This document shows, piece by piece, positions 16,692-25,393 of a stretch of 37,900 nt of DNA. Under the pieces are notes generated by a model. The model was not told the DNA's origin and did no database searches. It was given only the letters and a program-made list of their open reading frames with translations. The position numbers and the translations under genes are program-made. Location of the stretch: positions 1 through 37,900 of the forward strand of contig JAQUTD010000005.1 of NCBI GenBank assembly GCA_028709955.1, in the 5' to 3' direction. The stretch is from Bacteroidales bacterium (lineage in GTDB: Bacteria; Bacteroidota; Bacteroidia; Bacteroidales; P3). How positions within the stretch are numbered: position 1 is the first letter of the stretch; each line of letters starts with the position of its first letter.

Positions 16692-17360
16692 TTATAAATT
16701 TTCTAATCTTGAAATGTATTTATCAATTTCTCTTGCTTCCATTGAAGAAGGAAAATCTGATTTAATTTTCTTGTAGGTTTCTAATGCTTTCTTATTATCT
16801 TTTTTCATTTCATAAGCAACTCCCAATTTGAAAAGAACAAATGGAGTTGTCATTTCGTTAGAGGTTGCTATTGCTTTTTCGTAGTTTTTGATTGCATCAT
16901 CAATTTTGTTTAGTTCAAGATAGCAGTCTCCTATCATAGCCTTAGCTCCTGAAGATAGAAAAACATCCTTTGATTTAAAATCTTCCAAATAGTCTATTGC
17001 TTTTTGAAACTCGCCTTTCGAAAGGTAGGCACTACCTGCATAGAAGTTTGCTAATTTACCACTTTTTGTGTGTGGATATTTATCAATAATGGCAAGAAAC
17101 CCTAAGTGTTTTCCTTCTCCATTAAGAGCTTTATCCATCTCATCATTTTTGAAAAATTGCTCTGCAGCAAACATTTCTGTTGAAGCAGCTTCTTGACGAG
17201 GTTCTGCAATTAGTTTCATGTATCCAAAAAAACCACCAATCAACACTAATATTGCAACAATTACAATTAGTATTATTTTCTGATTTTTCTCAATGAATTG
17301 TTCTGATTTTGAAATAGCTTCACCAACAGCAAGGTTCTTAGGTTTTTGTTCTGTACTCAT
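16692..17360 (-). CDS. Membrane-anchored tetratricopeptide repeat protein
   Basis: A 222-aa protein with a short Lys/Gln-rich N-terminus and one transmembrane helix (about 28-50, IILIVIVAILVLIGGFFGY). The rest is a periplasmic helical repeat domain (about 55-220) with TPR signatures such as AKAMIGDCYLELNKIDDAIKNYEKA and LFKLGVAYEMKKDNKKALETYKKI. The layout is that of YfgM-like scaffolds at the Sec translocon or cell envelope, though the specific role is unknown. A -7 promoter box lies 33-40 nt upstream and a strong terminator follows. Confidence 0.87.
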   Translation of the reverse strand: MSTEQKPKNLAVGEAISKSEQFIEKNQKIILIVIVAILVLIGGFFGYMKLIAEPRQEAASTEMFAAEQFFKNDEMDKALNGEGKHLGFLAIIDKYPHTKSGKLANFYAGSAYLSKGEFQKAIDYLEDFKSKDVFLSSGAKAMIGDCYLELNKIDDAIKNYEKAIATSNEMTTPFVLFKLGVAYEMKKDNKKALETYKKIKSDFPSSMEAREIDKYISRLENL

Positions 17361-17392
17361 AATATACTTAATGCTAAAATTAATTTAGAGTG

Positions 17393-17400
17393 CAAAGATA
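17393..17400 (-). promoter_or_regulatory. -7 box of the TPR gene
   Basis: On the minus strand TATCTTTG, a perfect TAnnTTTG match. No clear -33 element. Confidence 0.55.
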
Positions 17401-17471
17401 CATTTTTCTTTAAAAATACGAACTAATGTTATCATTTTTTTATAGCATATTTATAAAATTTAATTCTATAT

Positions 17472-17502
17472 TTGCAAAATATGATAAATATTTGTATTTT
17501 TG
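17472..17502 (+). promoter_or_regulatory. Promoter of the DHOD-like gene
   Basis: TTG (17472-17474), 20 bp, TATTTTTG (17495-17502), 24 nt before the start. A second -7-like box, TATATTTG, lies at 17467-17474, so there may be two start sites. Confidence 0.6.
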
Positions 17503-17526
17503 TTGTTTTAAATTATAATAGTTAAT

Positions 17527-18513
17527 ATGGGTATAAGTACAAAATTCATGGGCTTTAACATTAAAAGTCCAATTGTTGTTGGAAGTTGTGGATTAACCTC
17601 TAATATTGAAACCTTAAAAAAAATTGAACAAGCAGGTGCGGGTGCTGTTATTCTTAAATCTTTGTTTGAAGAACAGATTACTCAGGAAATGAATGTTAAT
17701 ATTAAAGTTTACAGTGCAAATTTTAGTGGATACCCTGAAGCATACAATTATATACAAGAACACACAAAAGGCGAGGCAATTTCAAATTATATCAATTTAA
17801 TAAAAGAAGCTAAGAAAAACTTGACAATTCCTGTTATTGCAAGCATTAATTGTATAACAGCTTCGGAATGGTTACCTTTTGTTAAAATGGTTGAAGATGC
17901 AGGTGCTGACGGAATTGAGCTCAACATGTTTATTCTTCCATCAGACATTAGTCTCTCCCACGAAGATATTGAAAGATTATATGAAGACATTGTTCATATA
18001 ATTAAAAGAGCAACATCACTTCCTATTTCCCTTAAAATAAGTCATTATTTTTCTTCCCTAACTCGATTTGCTCAAAAAATTTCATGGCTCGGTATCACCA
18101 ATCTTAATATATTTAATCGTTTCTATCAATCCGACATAAATATTGACACTCTTGAAACTATTCCAGTTAACATTAAAAGTAATCAAGACGAACTTTTCAA
18201 CACTATTCGATGGACTGCAATTATTTCACCAGAGATTAGATGTAATTTAACTTCAGGAAGTGGAGTACACAAAACTGAAGATGTTATAAAATTACTTCTT
18301 GCTGGGGCTGATACTGTTCAAATTGTTTCGGTTTTATATGATGAGGGTTTAAATTTCATTGTTGAGGCAAATAATAAATTACAGAAATGGATGGAACAAA
18401 AAGGTTTCAGCTCCATCAATCAATTTAAGGGAAAGCTGTCGGTCAAAAAGAATAAAGACGCATCAGCATTCCATAGGGTTCAATTTATGAAATATTATTC
18501 TGGCATTGAATAA
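17527..18513 (+). CDS. Dihydroorotate dehydrogenase-like flavoprotein
   Basis: A 328-aa TIM-barrel protein of the DHOD-like family common in Bacteroidota and Cyanobacteria. FMN-phosphate binding segments are visible: NLTSGSGVHKTEDVIKLLLAG and ADTVQIVSVLYDEGL. The N-terminal MGFNIKSPIVVGSCGLT matches the first strand of the family. At the position of the class 1 active-site motif (NxSCPN) it reads IELNMFILPSD, with no Cys or Ser base, so true PyrD activity is doubtful. The reaction of this subfamily is not established to my knowledge. Transcribed divergently from the TPR gene. Confidence 0.88.
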   Translation: MGISTKFMGFNIKSPIVVGSCGLTSNIETLKKIEQAGAGAVILKSLFEEQITQEMNVNIKVYSANFSGYPEAYNYIQEHTKGEAISNYINLIKEAKKNLTIPVIASINCITASEWLPFVKMVEDAGADGIELNMFILPSDISLSHEDIERLYEDIVHIIKRATSLPISLKISHYFSSLTRFAQKISWLGITNLNIFNRFYQSDINIDTLETIPVNIKSNQDELFNTIRWTAIISPEIRCNLTSGSGVHKTEDVIKLLLAGADTVQIVSVLYDEGLNFIVEANNKLQKWMEQKGFSSINQFKGKLSVKKNKDASAFHRVQFMKYYSGIE

Positions 18514-18579
18514 AAAATTAACTTAACCTATTATATATTATCGCAAGACGATTTACTAATTTAAAAACAAACTGAAATT

Positions 18580-19026
18580 ATGGAAAATCAAAACAAACCT
18601 GTAAGTTTTTTCCGTTTCGAAGATTTGCGAATTTATCACAAGTCTTTAGATTATTTTAATTGGATTATTGAACAATCAAAAACAATTAATCCTCACGAAC
18701 AAAAAATAGTTATTGACTCATTAACTAAAGCTGCTATGGGCGTTTCTGTAAATATTGCAGAAGGTTCATCACGACACAAACTCCAATTTGTAACATTTCT
18801 AAAAGATGCCAAAACAGCTGTTAGGGAATGTGTTGTTTTATCTTCAATGGCACTTGGTTGCGGAGCTTTTACTATTGAGCAATATGAACATTCAAAAGAA
18901 ATTTTGGTTGAAATGACAAAGATGCTTGGAGCTATGATTGTTTCACTTCAAAAAAGCTCACCTCGTGATTCTTCAGAACCAAAAATAGACTTTAATTCGT
19001 CCACCGAAATAGATTTTGAATATTAG
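18580..19026 (+). CDS. Four-helix-bundle protein (23S rRNA intervening-sequence type)
   Basis: A 148-aa protein of the small four-helix-bundle family first found in intervening sequences of 23S rRNA genes. Signatures: FRFEDLRIYHKSLDYFNWI at the start, AAMGVSVNIAEGSSRHKLQFVTFLKDA and the following helix AVRECVVLSSMAL. The C-terminus is a Ser/Glu-rich unstructured tail. It is not inside an rRNA gene here. Copies away from rRNA are common in Bacteroidota; the molecular function is not known. Confidence 0.88.
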   Translation: MENQNKPVSFFRFEDLRIYHKSLDYFNWIIEQSKTINPHEQKIVIDSLTKAAMGVSVNIAEGSSRHKLQFVTFLKDAKTAVRECVVLSSMALGCGAFTIEQYEHSKEILVEMTKMLGAMIVSLQKSSPRDSSEPKIDFNSSTEIDFEY

Positions 19027-19049
19027 AAAGCTTCATTTTTAATCGTTTT

Positions 19050-19082
19050 TTGCTTTTAATTGAGAGAATTGTCGTACATTTG
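19050..19082 (+). promoter_or_regulatory. Promoter of the holB-ricT-gldH-PBP1A run
   Basis: TTG (19050-19052), 22 bp, TACATTTG (19075-19082), 27 nt before the holB start. It fits the Bacteroidetes -33/-7 consensus. Confidence 0.6.
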
Positions 19083-19109
19083 TTTTTCTAAAAAGGAAAA
19101 CCAATTTTT

Positions 19110-20174
19110 ATGCAGTTCTCTCAAATTATTGAACAACACGACTTAATCAATTCTCTAATTCGAATTTACGACAATCGAAGGGTTAGTCATGCTCAGTTGT
19201 TCTTTGGAGAGGAATCCTCAAAGTGTTTTGCTTTGGCTTTAGCATATGCCCAATTCCTAAATTGCACCAACAAAAAAAGATTTAATCCCCAAGACAATAA
19301 GCTAATCATAGCCGACTCTTGTGGCGAATGTCCTTCTTGCAAAAAATTCTCTATTCTTTCTCACCCTGACCTTAATTTTGTTTTCCCAAACACAACAACA
19401 AAAAAAATAGAATCAAAAAATTCATCTGAACTCTTGCTTAATGAATTTAGGGAGTTTGTGTTAAAAAAAAATGGGTTAATAAGACTTAATGATTGGTATG
19501 ATTTTTTAGATGTTGGGAATAAACAAGGGACAATTAATGTAAGGGATTCAAATAATATTATAAAAAGATTAAGTGTTAAGTCTTATGAAGCTCAATATAA
19601 GATAATGATTGTTTGGTGTGTTGATAAACTTCATTACGAAGCAGCTCCCAAACTTCTAAAAATTTTAGAAGAACCATATGATGACACAATATTTTTATTG
19701 ATAACTGATGACAGAGAAAACATTTTACCAACAATACTTTCAAGAACTCAATTAGTTAAAGTTCCTAAAATAAAACAAGAAATTGAACAAGAAAATAAAT
19801 ATTTAATTTTATTTGTACAATGGTTGAGATGTTGCTTTTTCTACAAAACTAAGATTGGAGAGGTTGTTAGTATTATTGAGAAAGACATTGTTAAACTTGG
19901 TAGAGAAGAGCAAAAACAATTTTTGGAATTTGCCTTAGATGTATTCCAAAATAGTTTTGCAATCAAGATGGGATTAAACAAAAATTATTACTTACTTGAA
20001 AACTGTGATGAGAAGTTTAAGAATAATTTTCCCTCATTTATTACAGAAAACAATATTGAAAAAATATATAAAGAATTAGATAAAGCAATTTTACATATTG
20101 AAAGAAATGGGAATGCCAAGATGATTTTTCTTGACCTTTCAATTCAATTAGGATTTTTATTGATGATTAAATAA
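19110..20174 (+). CDS. holB: DNA polymerase III clamp-loader subunit delta'
   Basis: A 354-aa AAA+-fold clamp-loader subunit. The P-loop is degenerate (LFFGEESSKCFALA), as expected for the non-hydrolysing delta'. A Cys4 zinc module is visible: one Cys in FLNCTNK, then DSCGECPSCKK. Later signatures include LLKILEEPYDDTIFLLITDD and the SRTQLVKVP segment in place of the usual SRC motif. It loads the sliding clamp at replication forks. It is the first gene of a four-gene run, with one base between its stop and the next start. Confidence 0.92.
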   Translation: MQFSQIIEQHDLINSLIRIYDNRRVSHAQLFFGEESSKCFALALAYAQFLNCTNKKRFNPQDNKLIIADSCGECPSCKKFSILSHPDLNFVFPNTTTKKIESKNSSELLLNEFREFVLKKNGLIRLNDWYDFLDVGNKQGTINVRDSNNIIKRLSVKSYEAQYKIMIVWCVDKLHYEAAPKLLKILEEPYDDTIFLLITDDRENILPTILSRTQLVKVPKIKQEIEQENKYLILFVQWLRCCFFYKTKIGEVVSIIEKDIVKLGREEQKQFLEFALDVFQNSFAIKMGLNKNYYLLENCDEKFKNNFPSFITENNIEKIYKELDKAILHIERNGNAKMIFLDLSIQLGFLLMIK

Positions 20175-20175
20175 T

Positions 20176-21456
20176 ATGGATAATAGAGAAAATAATAACG
20201 AAGAAACAATTTTTAGTTCTGAAGAAAACGAGTTAAATCAAAATTTAGACCAAGACGATCAAGAGCTTTCAAATATTCTTGAAGAATATTCCGCATTTCA
20301 AAAGCCTACAACTGGTTATAAAGTGGATGAAGAAAAAGAAATAGTTTATGGGGATCAACTTGTTCACCCCTACTATGACGAAGATCCTTATGTTGGAAGA
20401 AATACATTTACTCCGTCAATAATGCTAACCAGAGGATGTATTAATATTCCACAGTCTTATATTCCAATTGACAAAAATGAACTTCAAAGAAATTCGAAAC
20501 TTTCTGTTCACGATTGGATGAGCAAAATTAAGCCACCTTTTGTTGAGAACAATTTTGATTGTGTTGAAGTTAGATTTAAGAATACAAGAAAGGAATTCTT
20601 TAAAATTCCAGAAGGCTTAGAAGTAACAGAAGGAGATGTTGTTGCTGTTGAAGGCTCTCCAGGACACGACATTGGAATTGTGACCTTGGTTGGAGAACTA
20701 TGCAGGGTTCAAATGAACAAAAGAAAAGTTAATCCAAATTCAGATACAATAAAAAAATTATTTCGTAGAGCAAAATCAGTTGATATTGAAAAATGGATTC
20801 AATCAATTGAAAGAGAAGATATAACAATTTTTAAAACGAGAGCCATTGTTGATGATTTGCATGTTAATATGAAAATTAATGATGTTGAATATCAAGGAGA
20901 CAATTCAAAAGCAATATTTTACTACACTGCTGATGATAGGGTTGATTTCCGTCAACTTATTAAATTTCTTGCAGAAGAGTTTAGGGTTAGAATAGAAATG
21001 AAACAAATTGGTGCCCGTCAAGAAGCTTCTCGACTTGGAGGCATTGGAACATGTGGAAGAGAGTTATGTTGTAGCTCATGGTTAAACAATTTTAATTCTG
21101 TTTCAACTCAAGTTGCAAGAGTTCAACAAATATATCCAAACCCTCAAAAATTAGCAGGTCAATGCGGTAAATTAAAATGTTGTTTGAATTTTGAATATGA
21201 CGTTTATTTGGATGAGTTGAAGACTTTCCCCGAAATTGGGGTACCTATTCATACTAAAAGAGGGAAAGCAAACTACATTAAAACAGATGTATTTAGGAGA
21301 TTAATGTGGTATGTTTATGAGGATGGTTCTGACTTTATGATGCTATCTGCTGACACTGTCAAGGAATTAATACAAATGAATAGAAATCGTGAGCCGATTG
21401 AAAATCTTGAAAAATATCAAATAAAAGTTGAACCAAAATCAAAATTAAACATTTAA
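20176..21456 (+). CDS. ricT: RicT/PSP1 family regulatory Fe-S complex subunit
   Basis: A 426-aa protein with a Bacteroidota-typical acidic N-terminal extension (about 1-100) and a PSP1 C-terminal domain (about 120-400). The Cys-rich cores GIGTCGRELCCSSW and GQCGKLKCCLNFEYDVY, family hallmarks that bind an Fe-S cluster in characterised RicT complexes, are intact. In Bacillus the family affects mRNA processing and development; the role in Bacteroidota is unclear. The order holB-ricT-gldH-PBP1A is, from memory, widely conserved in this phylum. Confidence 0.9.
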   Translation: MDNRENNNEETIFSSEENELNQNLDQDDQELSNILEEYSAFQKPTTGYKVDEEKEIVYGDQLVHPYYDEDPYVGRNTFTPSIMLTRGCINIPQSYIPIDKNELQRNSKLSVHDWMSKIKPPFVENNFDCVEVRFKNTRKEFFKIPEGLEVTEGDVVAVEGSPGHDIGIVTLVGELCRVQMNKRKVNPNSDTIKKLFRRAKSVDIEKWIQSIEREDITIFKTRAIVDDLHVNMKINDVEYQGDNSKAIFYYTADDRVDFRQLIKFLAEEFRVRIEMKQIGARQEASRLGGIGTCGRELCCSSWLNNFNSVSTQVARVQQIYPNPQKLAGQCGKLKCCLNFEYDVYLDELKTFPEIGVPIHTKRGKANYIKTDVFRRLMWYVYEDGSDFMMLSADTVKELIQMNRNREPIENLEKYQIKVEPKSKLNI

Positions 21457-21492
21457 ATTTGTTTTTATAATAAATAATTAGTTAAAAAGAAA

Positions 21493-21978
21493 ATGAATAA
21501 GATACTATTTGGATTTATTATATTATCCACATCAATAATCTTAGCGAGTTGTAACCAAAATGTTGTTTATGACGAAAGTAAAAAGGTTGATCCAAAAGGA
21601 TGGAACATAAACGATAGGGTTGAGTTTGAGGTTGATATTAAAGATACTGTAAAGTTTTATGATTTTGCAATAAACCTTAGAAACACAACTAACTACCCTA
21701 ATTCTAATATTTTCTTTTTCATTAAAACAATTTATCCTGATGGTTCTATAACAAAATCAGATACTGTTGAATGTTATTTAGCTTATATGGATGGTTCTTG
21801 GACAGGCAAAGGCAGTGGAAGGATTAAGGATAATAGATTTTGGTTTACCCAGAGGGTTGTTTTCCCACAAAAAGGAGTTTATAAATTTGAAATACAACAA
21901 GCAACAAGAGACACAAATTTAGTTGGAATTTCAGATGTTGGACTTCATATTGAATACCACACTAATAATAGGAAATAA
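21493..21978 (+). CDS. gldH: Gliding motility lipoprotein GldH
   Basis: A 161-aa lipoprotein with leader ending ILASC (C20) and the GldH pattern: VYDESKKVDPKGWNINDRV near the N-terminus, YPNSNIFFFIKTIYPDG in the middle and FPQKGVYKFEIQQATR near the end. In Flavobacterium GldH is required for gliding and for T9SS function. Here it agrees with two T9SS cargo-type proteins in the window. Its stop shares one base with the start of the PBP1A gene. Confidence 0.93.
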   Translation: MNKILFGFIILSTSIILASCNQNVVYDESKKVDPKGWNINDRVEFEVDIKDTVKFYDFAINLRNTTNYPNSNIFFFIKTIYPDGSITKSDTVECYLAYMDGSWTGKGSGRIKDNRFWFTQRVVFPQKGVYKFEIQQATRDTNLVGISDVGLHIEYHTNNRK

Positions 21979-24272
21979 TGGCTCAAAATAAATCTATACC
22001 TAAAAATAAAAAGAATAATAGTGATTTTTCATTATTCACTAAAAGAATGTGGAAAATTTTTGGTGGTTTACTAATCTTAATTGCCTCATTTTTCTTTTGT
22101 TTATCAATGGGTTGGCTCGGATTTATGCCTTCTTTTGAAGAATTAGAAAACCCTAATTCAAATTTAGCCTCAGAGGTTTATTCTGCAGATGGTGAAATTT
22201 TAGGTTATATTGGAATCCAAAATCGCTCTAATGTACAATTTTCAGAACTACCTAAATCACTAATTGATGCCCTAATTGCAACAGAAGACGTTAGGTTTTA
22301 TAAACATTCAGGAGTTGATTTTAAAAGTCTCTTCAGAGTGTTGGGGAAAACAGTAATTTCAGGAGACAGAGGCTCTGGAGGAGGAAGCACAATAAGCCAA
22401 CAATTGGCAAAAAACTTATTTCCAAGAGAGAGGAAATCAAAAATAGGTGTTATATACTCAAAACTAAAAGAATGGATTGTTGCAGTTAAGCTTGAAAGAA
22501 ACTACACAAAAGATGAAATACTTACAATGTATCTTAATACAGTTGATTTTGGCTCAAATGCATTTGGCATAAAAACCGCTTCAAAAACATTTTTCAACAA
22601 GCTTCCTTCTGAACTAAAAATTGAAGAATCAGCTGTTTTGGTAGGAATGCTTAAAGCTCCATCTGCCTACTCTCCTGTCAGACAAACTGAACGTTCAAGA
22701 GAAAGAAGAAACACTGTTTTGGCTCAAATGAATAAATATGGGATGATAACTGATATTGAGAATAAACAATTATCAGAAAAACCTTTAGATATAAGTCGAT
22801 ATAATCCTCAATCACACGATGAAGGAATAGCAACCTATTTTCGTGAATACATTAGAAACTACATGAAAGAATGGGGAAAGACCCATAAAAAACAAAATGG
22901 AGAGCCTTATGATGTTCATAAAGATGGTTTGAAAATTTATACAACAATTGACTTTAGGATGCAAAGAAATGCTGAAGAAGCAGTAAAGGAACACTTCAAA
23001 ACACTGCAAAAGCAATTCTTTTCTCACACCAAAGGCTATTCAACAGCTCCTTTTACAGGTATTTCAAAAGATGAAATTAATAAATATTACATCCAATCGA
23101 TGAAAAATTCGGATAGATATAACAATATGCAACTTGAGGGATATAGCGAAAAAGAAATTAGAGAGGAATTTAATAAGAAAGTTGAAATGCGAATTTTTAC
23201 TTGGCAAGGAATTAGAGACACGATTATGAGCCCTTGGGATTCTTTGAGATACTATAAATTCTTTTTAAACACAGGTATGGTTTCAATTGAACCACAAACT
23301 GGTCATGTAAAAGTTTATATTGGAGGGATAAATTACAAATATTTCAAATACGATAATGCCATTATGGGACGTCGTCAGGTTGGTTCTACATTCAAACCAT
23401 TTGTTTACGCCTCTGCAATGAAAGAAAACGAACTTTCTCCATGCTTTTCGCTTCCAAACATTCCTGTAACTTTTGAAGATCACGACAACTGGACTCCTCA
23501 AAACTCAAATCCAGCAAGAGAAGGTGAGATGATAACTCTTAAATGGGCATTAGCAAACTCAGTAAACTATATTTCTGCAAACCTTATAAAAAACTACACT
23601 ACTCCTAACTCAATTATTTCATTGGTGAGGAAAATGGGGATAAAATCAAGTATTCCTGCTGTACCCTCAATATGCTTAGGCACTTGTGATTTATCGGTTA
23701 TTGAAATGGCACAAGCAATGGCAACTTTTGCCAATAAAGGAACACATATTGAACCAATATTTATCACCAAAATCACTGATAAAAAAGGAGTTGTTTTAGA
23801 TATTGTTGAAACCAAATCAAACGTTGCTTTGGATGAACAAACCTCATTCCTTGTTTTAGATTTAATGAAGGGTGTTGTTGAGAGTGGAACAGGAGGAAGA
23901 TTAAGATATATCTATAATTTAAGGAGCAATATTGCTGGAAAAACTGGGACAACAGATAACAACTCTGATGGATGGTTCATTGGAATAAATCCTCGTCTTG
24001 CAACTGCTGTTTGGGTTGGAGGAGAAATTCGTTCAATTCATTTTCGTTCTACTGCCTTAGGACAAGGAGCATCTATGGCATTGCCTATTTATGGACTATT
24101 TATGAAAAAATGCGAAAAAGATAACTCACTAAAATTCTATCAAGGCGACTTTTTCAAACCCGATAATATTAATTTAGAAATGGATTGCTCAAAATACTTT
24201 GAAGAAATTAATACTGACTACTCAACTTCATCATCAAGCTCAACATCTTCAGAATATAATAAAAATTGGTAA
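21978..24272 (+). CDS. Class A penicillin-binding protein (PBP1A-like)
   Basis: A bifunctional peptidoglycan synthase of 764 aa. Cytoplasmic Lys-rich start, one membrane helix (about 27-48), a GT51 transglycosylase domain (about 80-260; catalytic Glu in TEDVRFYKHSGVD, then GGSTISQQLAKNL) and a transpeptidase domain (about 430-720) with SxxK at S470 (VGSTFKPF), SxN in SVNY and KTG in AGKTGTTDNNSDGWF. A Ser/Thr-rich tail ends the protein. It polymerises and cross-links cell wall in the periplasm. Last gene of the run; a strong hairpin follows at 24329. Confidence 0.95.
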   Translation: MAQNKSIPKNKKNNSDFSLFTKRMWKIFGGLLILIASFFFCLSMGWLGFMPSFEELENPNSNLASEVYSADGEILGYIGIQNRSNVQFSELPKSLIDALIATEDVRFYKHSGVDFKSLFRVLGKTVISGDRGSGGGSTISQQLAKNLFPRERKSKIGVIYSKLKEWIVAVKLERNYTKDEILTMYLNTVDFGSNAFGIKTASKTFFNKLPSELKIEESAVLVGMLKAPSAYSPVRQTERSRERRNTVLAQMNKYGMITDIENKQLSEKPLDISRYNPQSHDEGIATYFREYIRNYMKEWGKTHKKQNGEPYDVHKDGLKIYTTIDFRMQRNAEEAVKEHFKTLQKQFFSHTKGYSTAPFTGISKDEINKYYIQSMKNSDRYNNMQLEGYSEKEIREEFNKKVEMRIFTWQGIRDTIMSPWDSLRYYKFFLNTGMVSIEPQTGHVKVYIGGINYKYFKYDNAIMGRRQVGSTFKPFVYASAMKENELSPCFSLPNIPVTFEDHDNWTPQNSNPAREGEMITLKWALANSVNYISANLIKNYTTPNSIISLVRKMGIKSSIPAVPSICLGTCDLSVIEMAQAMATFANKGTHIEPIFITKITDKKGVVLDIVETKSNVALDEQTSFLVLDLMKGVVESGTGGRLRYIYNLRSNIAGKTGTTDNNSDGWFIGINPRLATAVWVGGEIRSIHFRSTALGQGASMALPIYGLFMKKCEKDNSLKFYQGDFFKPDNINLEMDCSKYFEEINTDYSTSSSSSTSSEYNKNW

Positions 24273-24328
24273 TTAAATTTCTTAAAAAGAAGACTAATTA
24301 AATCTTATCAGGGCATAATAAAAAAAAC

Positions 24329-24380
24329 ATAGAGGCTGTCTTGAATAAATAAATTATTTCAAGACAGCCTCTATTTTTTT
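24329..24380. terminator. Strong terminator after PBP1A
   Basis: A 17-bp perfect stem (24329-24345 with 24358-24374; core AGAGGCTGTCTTGAA) is followed by a T run and preceded by an A run, so it can act in both directions. Confidence 0.88.
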
Positions 24381-24384
24381 GAAT

Positions 24385-24494
24385 TTATCCTTAATCTATT
24401 TCAAAATAAGTTAAGGATAAAAAGATTTTTATTAAGGAAAAATTCTTTTTTATTAAGGAAAAAAGTTTTTTTATTAAGGAAAAATTTTGAGTAA
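24385..24494. repeat. Phased intergenic repeat array D1 (TTAAGGAAAAA core)
   Basis: Four consecutive 21-bp units start TTAAGGA at 24411, 24432, 24453 and 24474. An inverted core TTATCCTTAA (24385-24394) is an exact reverse complement of the first ten bases of unit 1. The core is related to that of array C. The array lies in the 488-bp non-coding gap between two convergent transcription units. Confidence 0.87.
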
Positions 24495-24615
24495 GCTTTT
24501 TTGTAAGAATCAGGATTTTCATTATTAGCCCGAAGGGGTGAAAGGTCTGTAGAAAATAATCATTAAATATATCTTCTTTGATTGATATTTATTTCCCAAA
24601 CGATTTGACCATTAC

Positions 24616-24693
24616 GATTCTGTTTACCTATCTCTTGATTCTAATTTCCTATCTCTTGATTCTATTTTCGTAGAATCAAATTCTAATTTCACT
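24616..24693. repeat. Phased intergenic repeat array D2 (TTGATTCTA core)
   Basis: Units of exactly 21 bp start GATTCT at 24616, 24637 and 24658, with a degenerate fourth at 24679 (AATTCTAATTTC). Units 1 and 2 share 18 of 21 bases. An inverted copy TAGAATCAA at 24671-24679 pairs with the third unit to give a 7-bp hairpin with a 6-nt loop. It is about 120 bp after array D1 but has an unrelated core. Confidence 0.82.
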
Positions 24694-24694
24694 A

Positions 24695-24734
24695 TGATAA
24701 AAAAAGTGGCTATCTATTTCGAGACAACCACTTT
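24695..24734 (-). terminator. Terminator of the recombinase-like gene
   Basis: On the minus strand a 13-bp stem with two mismatches (AAAGTGGTTGTCT / AGATAGCCACTTT) is followed by TTTTTTT. It begins 27 nt after the gene's stop. Confidence 0.8.
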
Positions 24735-24760
24735 GTTTAAGCCAAAAAGCATTAGAAGTA

Positions 24761-25333
24761 CTATTTACCTTTTTCTCTATTCTTCAGAACATCGTTAATT
24801 TGAGGTTCTAAAATTCTTAATTTATTGATTGTTGTTCTCGAAACTTTATACTTTTCATATATATTATTAAGAGACATACCTCTTTTAAGATCTTTAAGGA
24901 TTGCGTCCTTACGTCTTTTCATTTTATTAAGCTTAACAGTACTACCTTCTTTCCTACCAAGTTTAATTCCTTGATCTTTCATTTTTTGAATATACTCTTT
25001 AGATTTTTTTGAACGATATTCGCATAAATCATTATAAAGTTGAATCAAAATTTTAAGATCTTTTGATCTTTTAGAATCAAAACAATGGTCGTCTTCAACA
25101 CTAAAAATAAGAATATTATTGTAGGTACAATGTCTAATTACGTTAAAAATAGTTTGAGGATCTTCTCCTAATTCTAATACATTCTTAACAAATAAAACAT
25201 CATCAGGATTTAATGTGGTTAATAAGTCCTGGTTTTGAAAAAAAACATTAATTTTAAAATTTAACCTTTTGGCATAATTTGATATCTCCTCCATAGAGGG
25301 AACATCATTATTCTTCAAATAAGCTATGTTCAT
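24761..25333 (-). CDS. Serine-recombinase homologue without catalytic residues
   Basis: A 190-aa protein with the size and layout of small resolvases/invertases. The C-terminal part is convincing: long E-helix (about 95-122), GIKLGRKEGS (122-131) and a HTH_7-type helix-turn-helix (about 140-172, MSLNNIYEKYKVSRTTINKL). The N-terminal catalytic part is not: where Hin has GYIRVST it reads AYLKNND, so the nucleophilic Ser and nearby Arg are gone, and where active enzymes have DRLGRS it reads LELGED, so both Arg of that motif are replaced by Glu. It probably binds DNA without recombining it. It has its own promoter and terminator. Confidence 0.82.
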   Translation of the reverse strand: MNIAYLKNNDVPSMEEISNYAKRLNFKINVFFQNQDLLTTLNPDDVLFVKNVLELGEDPQTIFNVIRHCTYNNILIFSVEDDHCFDSKRSKDLKILIQLYNDLCEYRSKKSKEYIQKMKDQGIKLGRKEGSTVKLNKMKRRKDAILKDLKRGMSLNNIYEKYKVSRTTINKLRILEPQINDVLKNREKGK

Positions 25334-25393
25334 AATGTAAAAAATAAATTAATTAATTAACCCCCACCATAAAAGTCATGGCGGACAACTTTG

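Noticed and set aside
18580-19026. Intervening sequence inside a 23S rRNA gene
   Set aside because: The four-helix-bundle gene is flanked by protein genes; no rRNA sequence is nearby.
24385-24693. CRISPR-like arrays
   Set aside because: Repeat period is only 21 bp with cores of ~10 bp and no unique spacers of 30 bp or more; inverted copies are present and no cas genes are in the window.
24616-25333. Invertible promoter controlled by a DNA invertase
   Set aside because: The recombinase homologue lacks the catalytic Ser and Arg residues, and no pair of inverted sites flanks a promoter.
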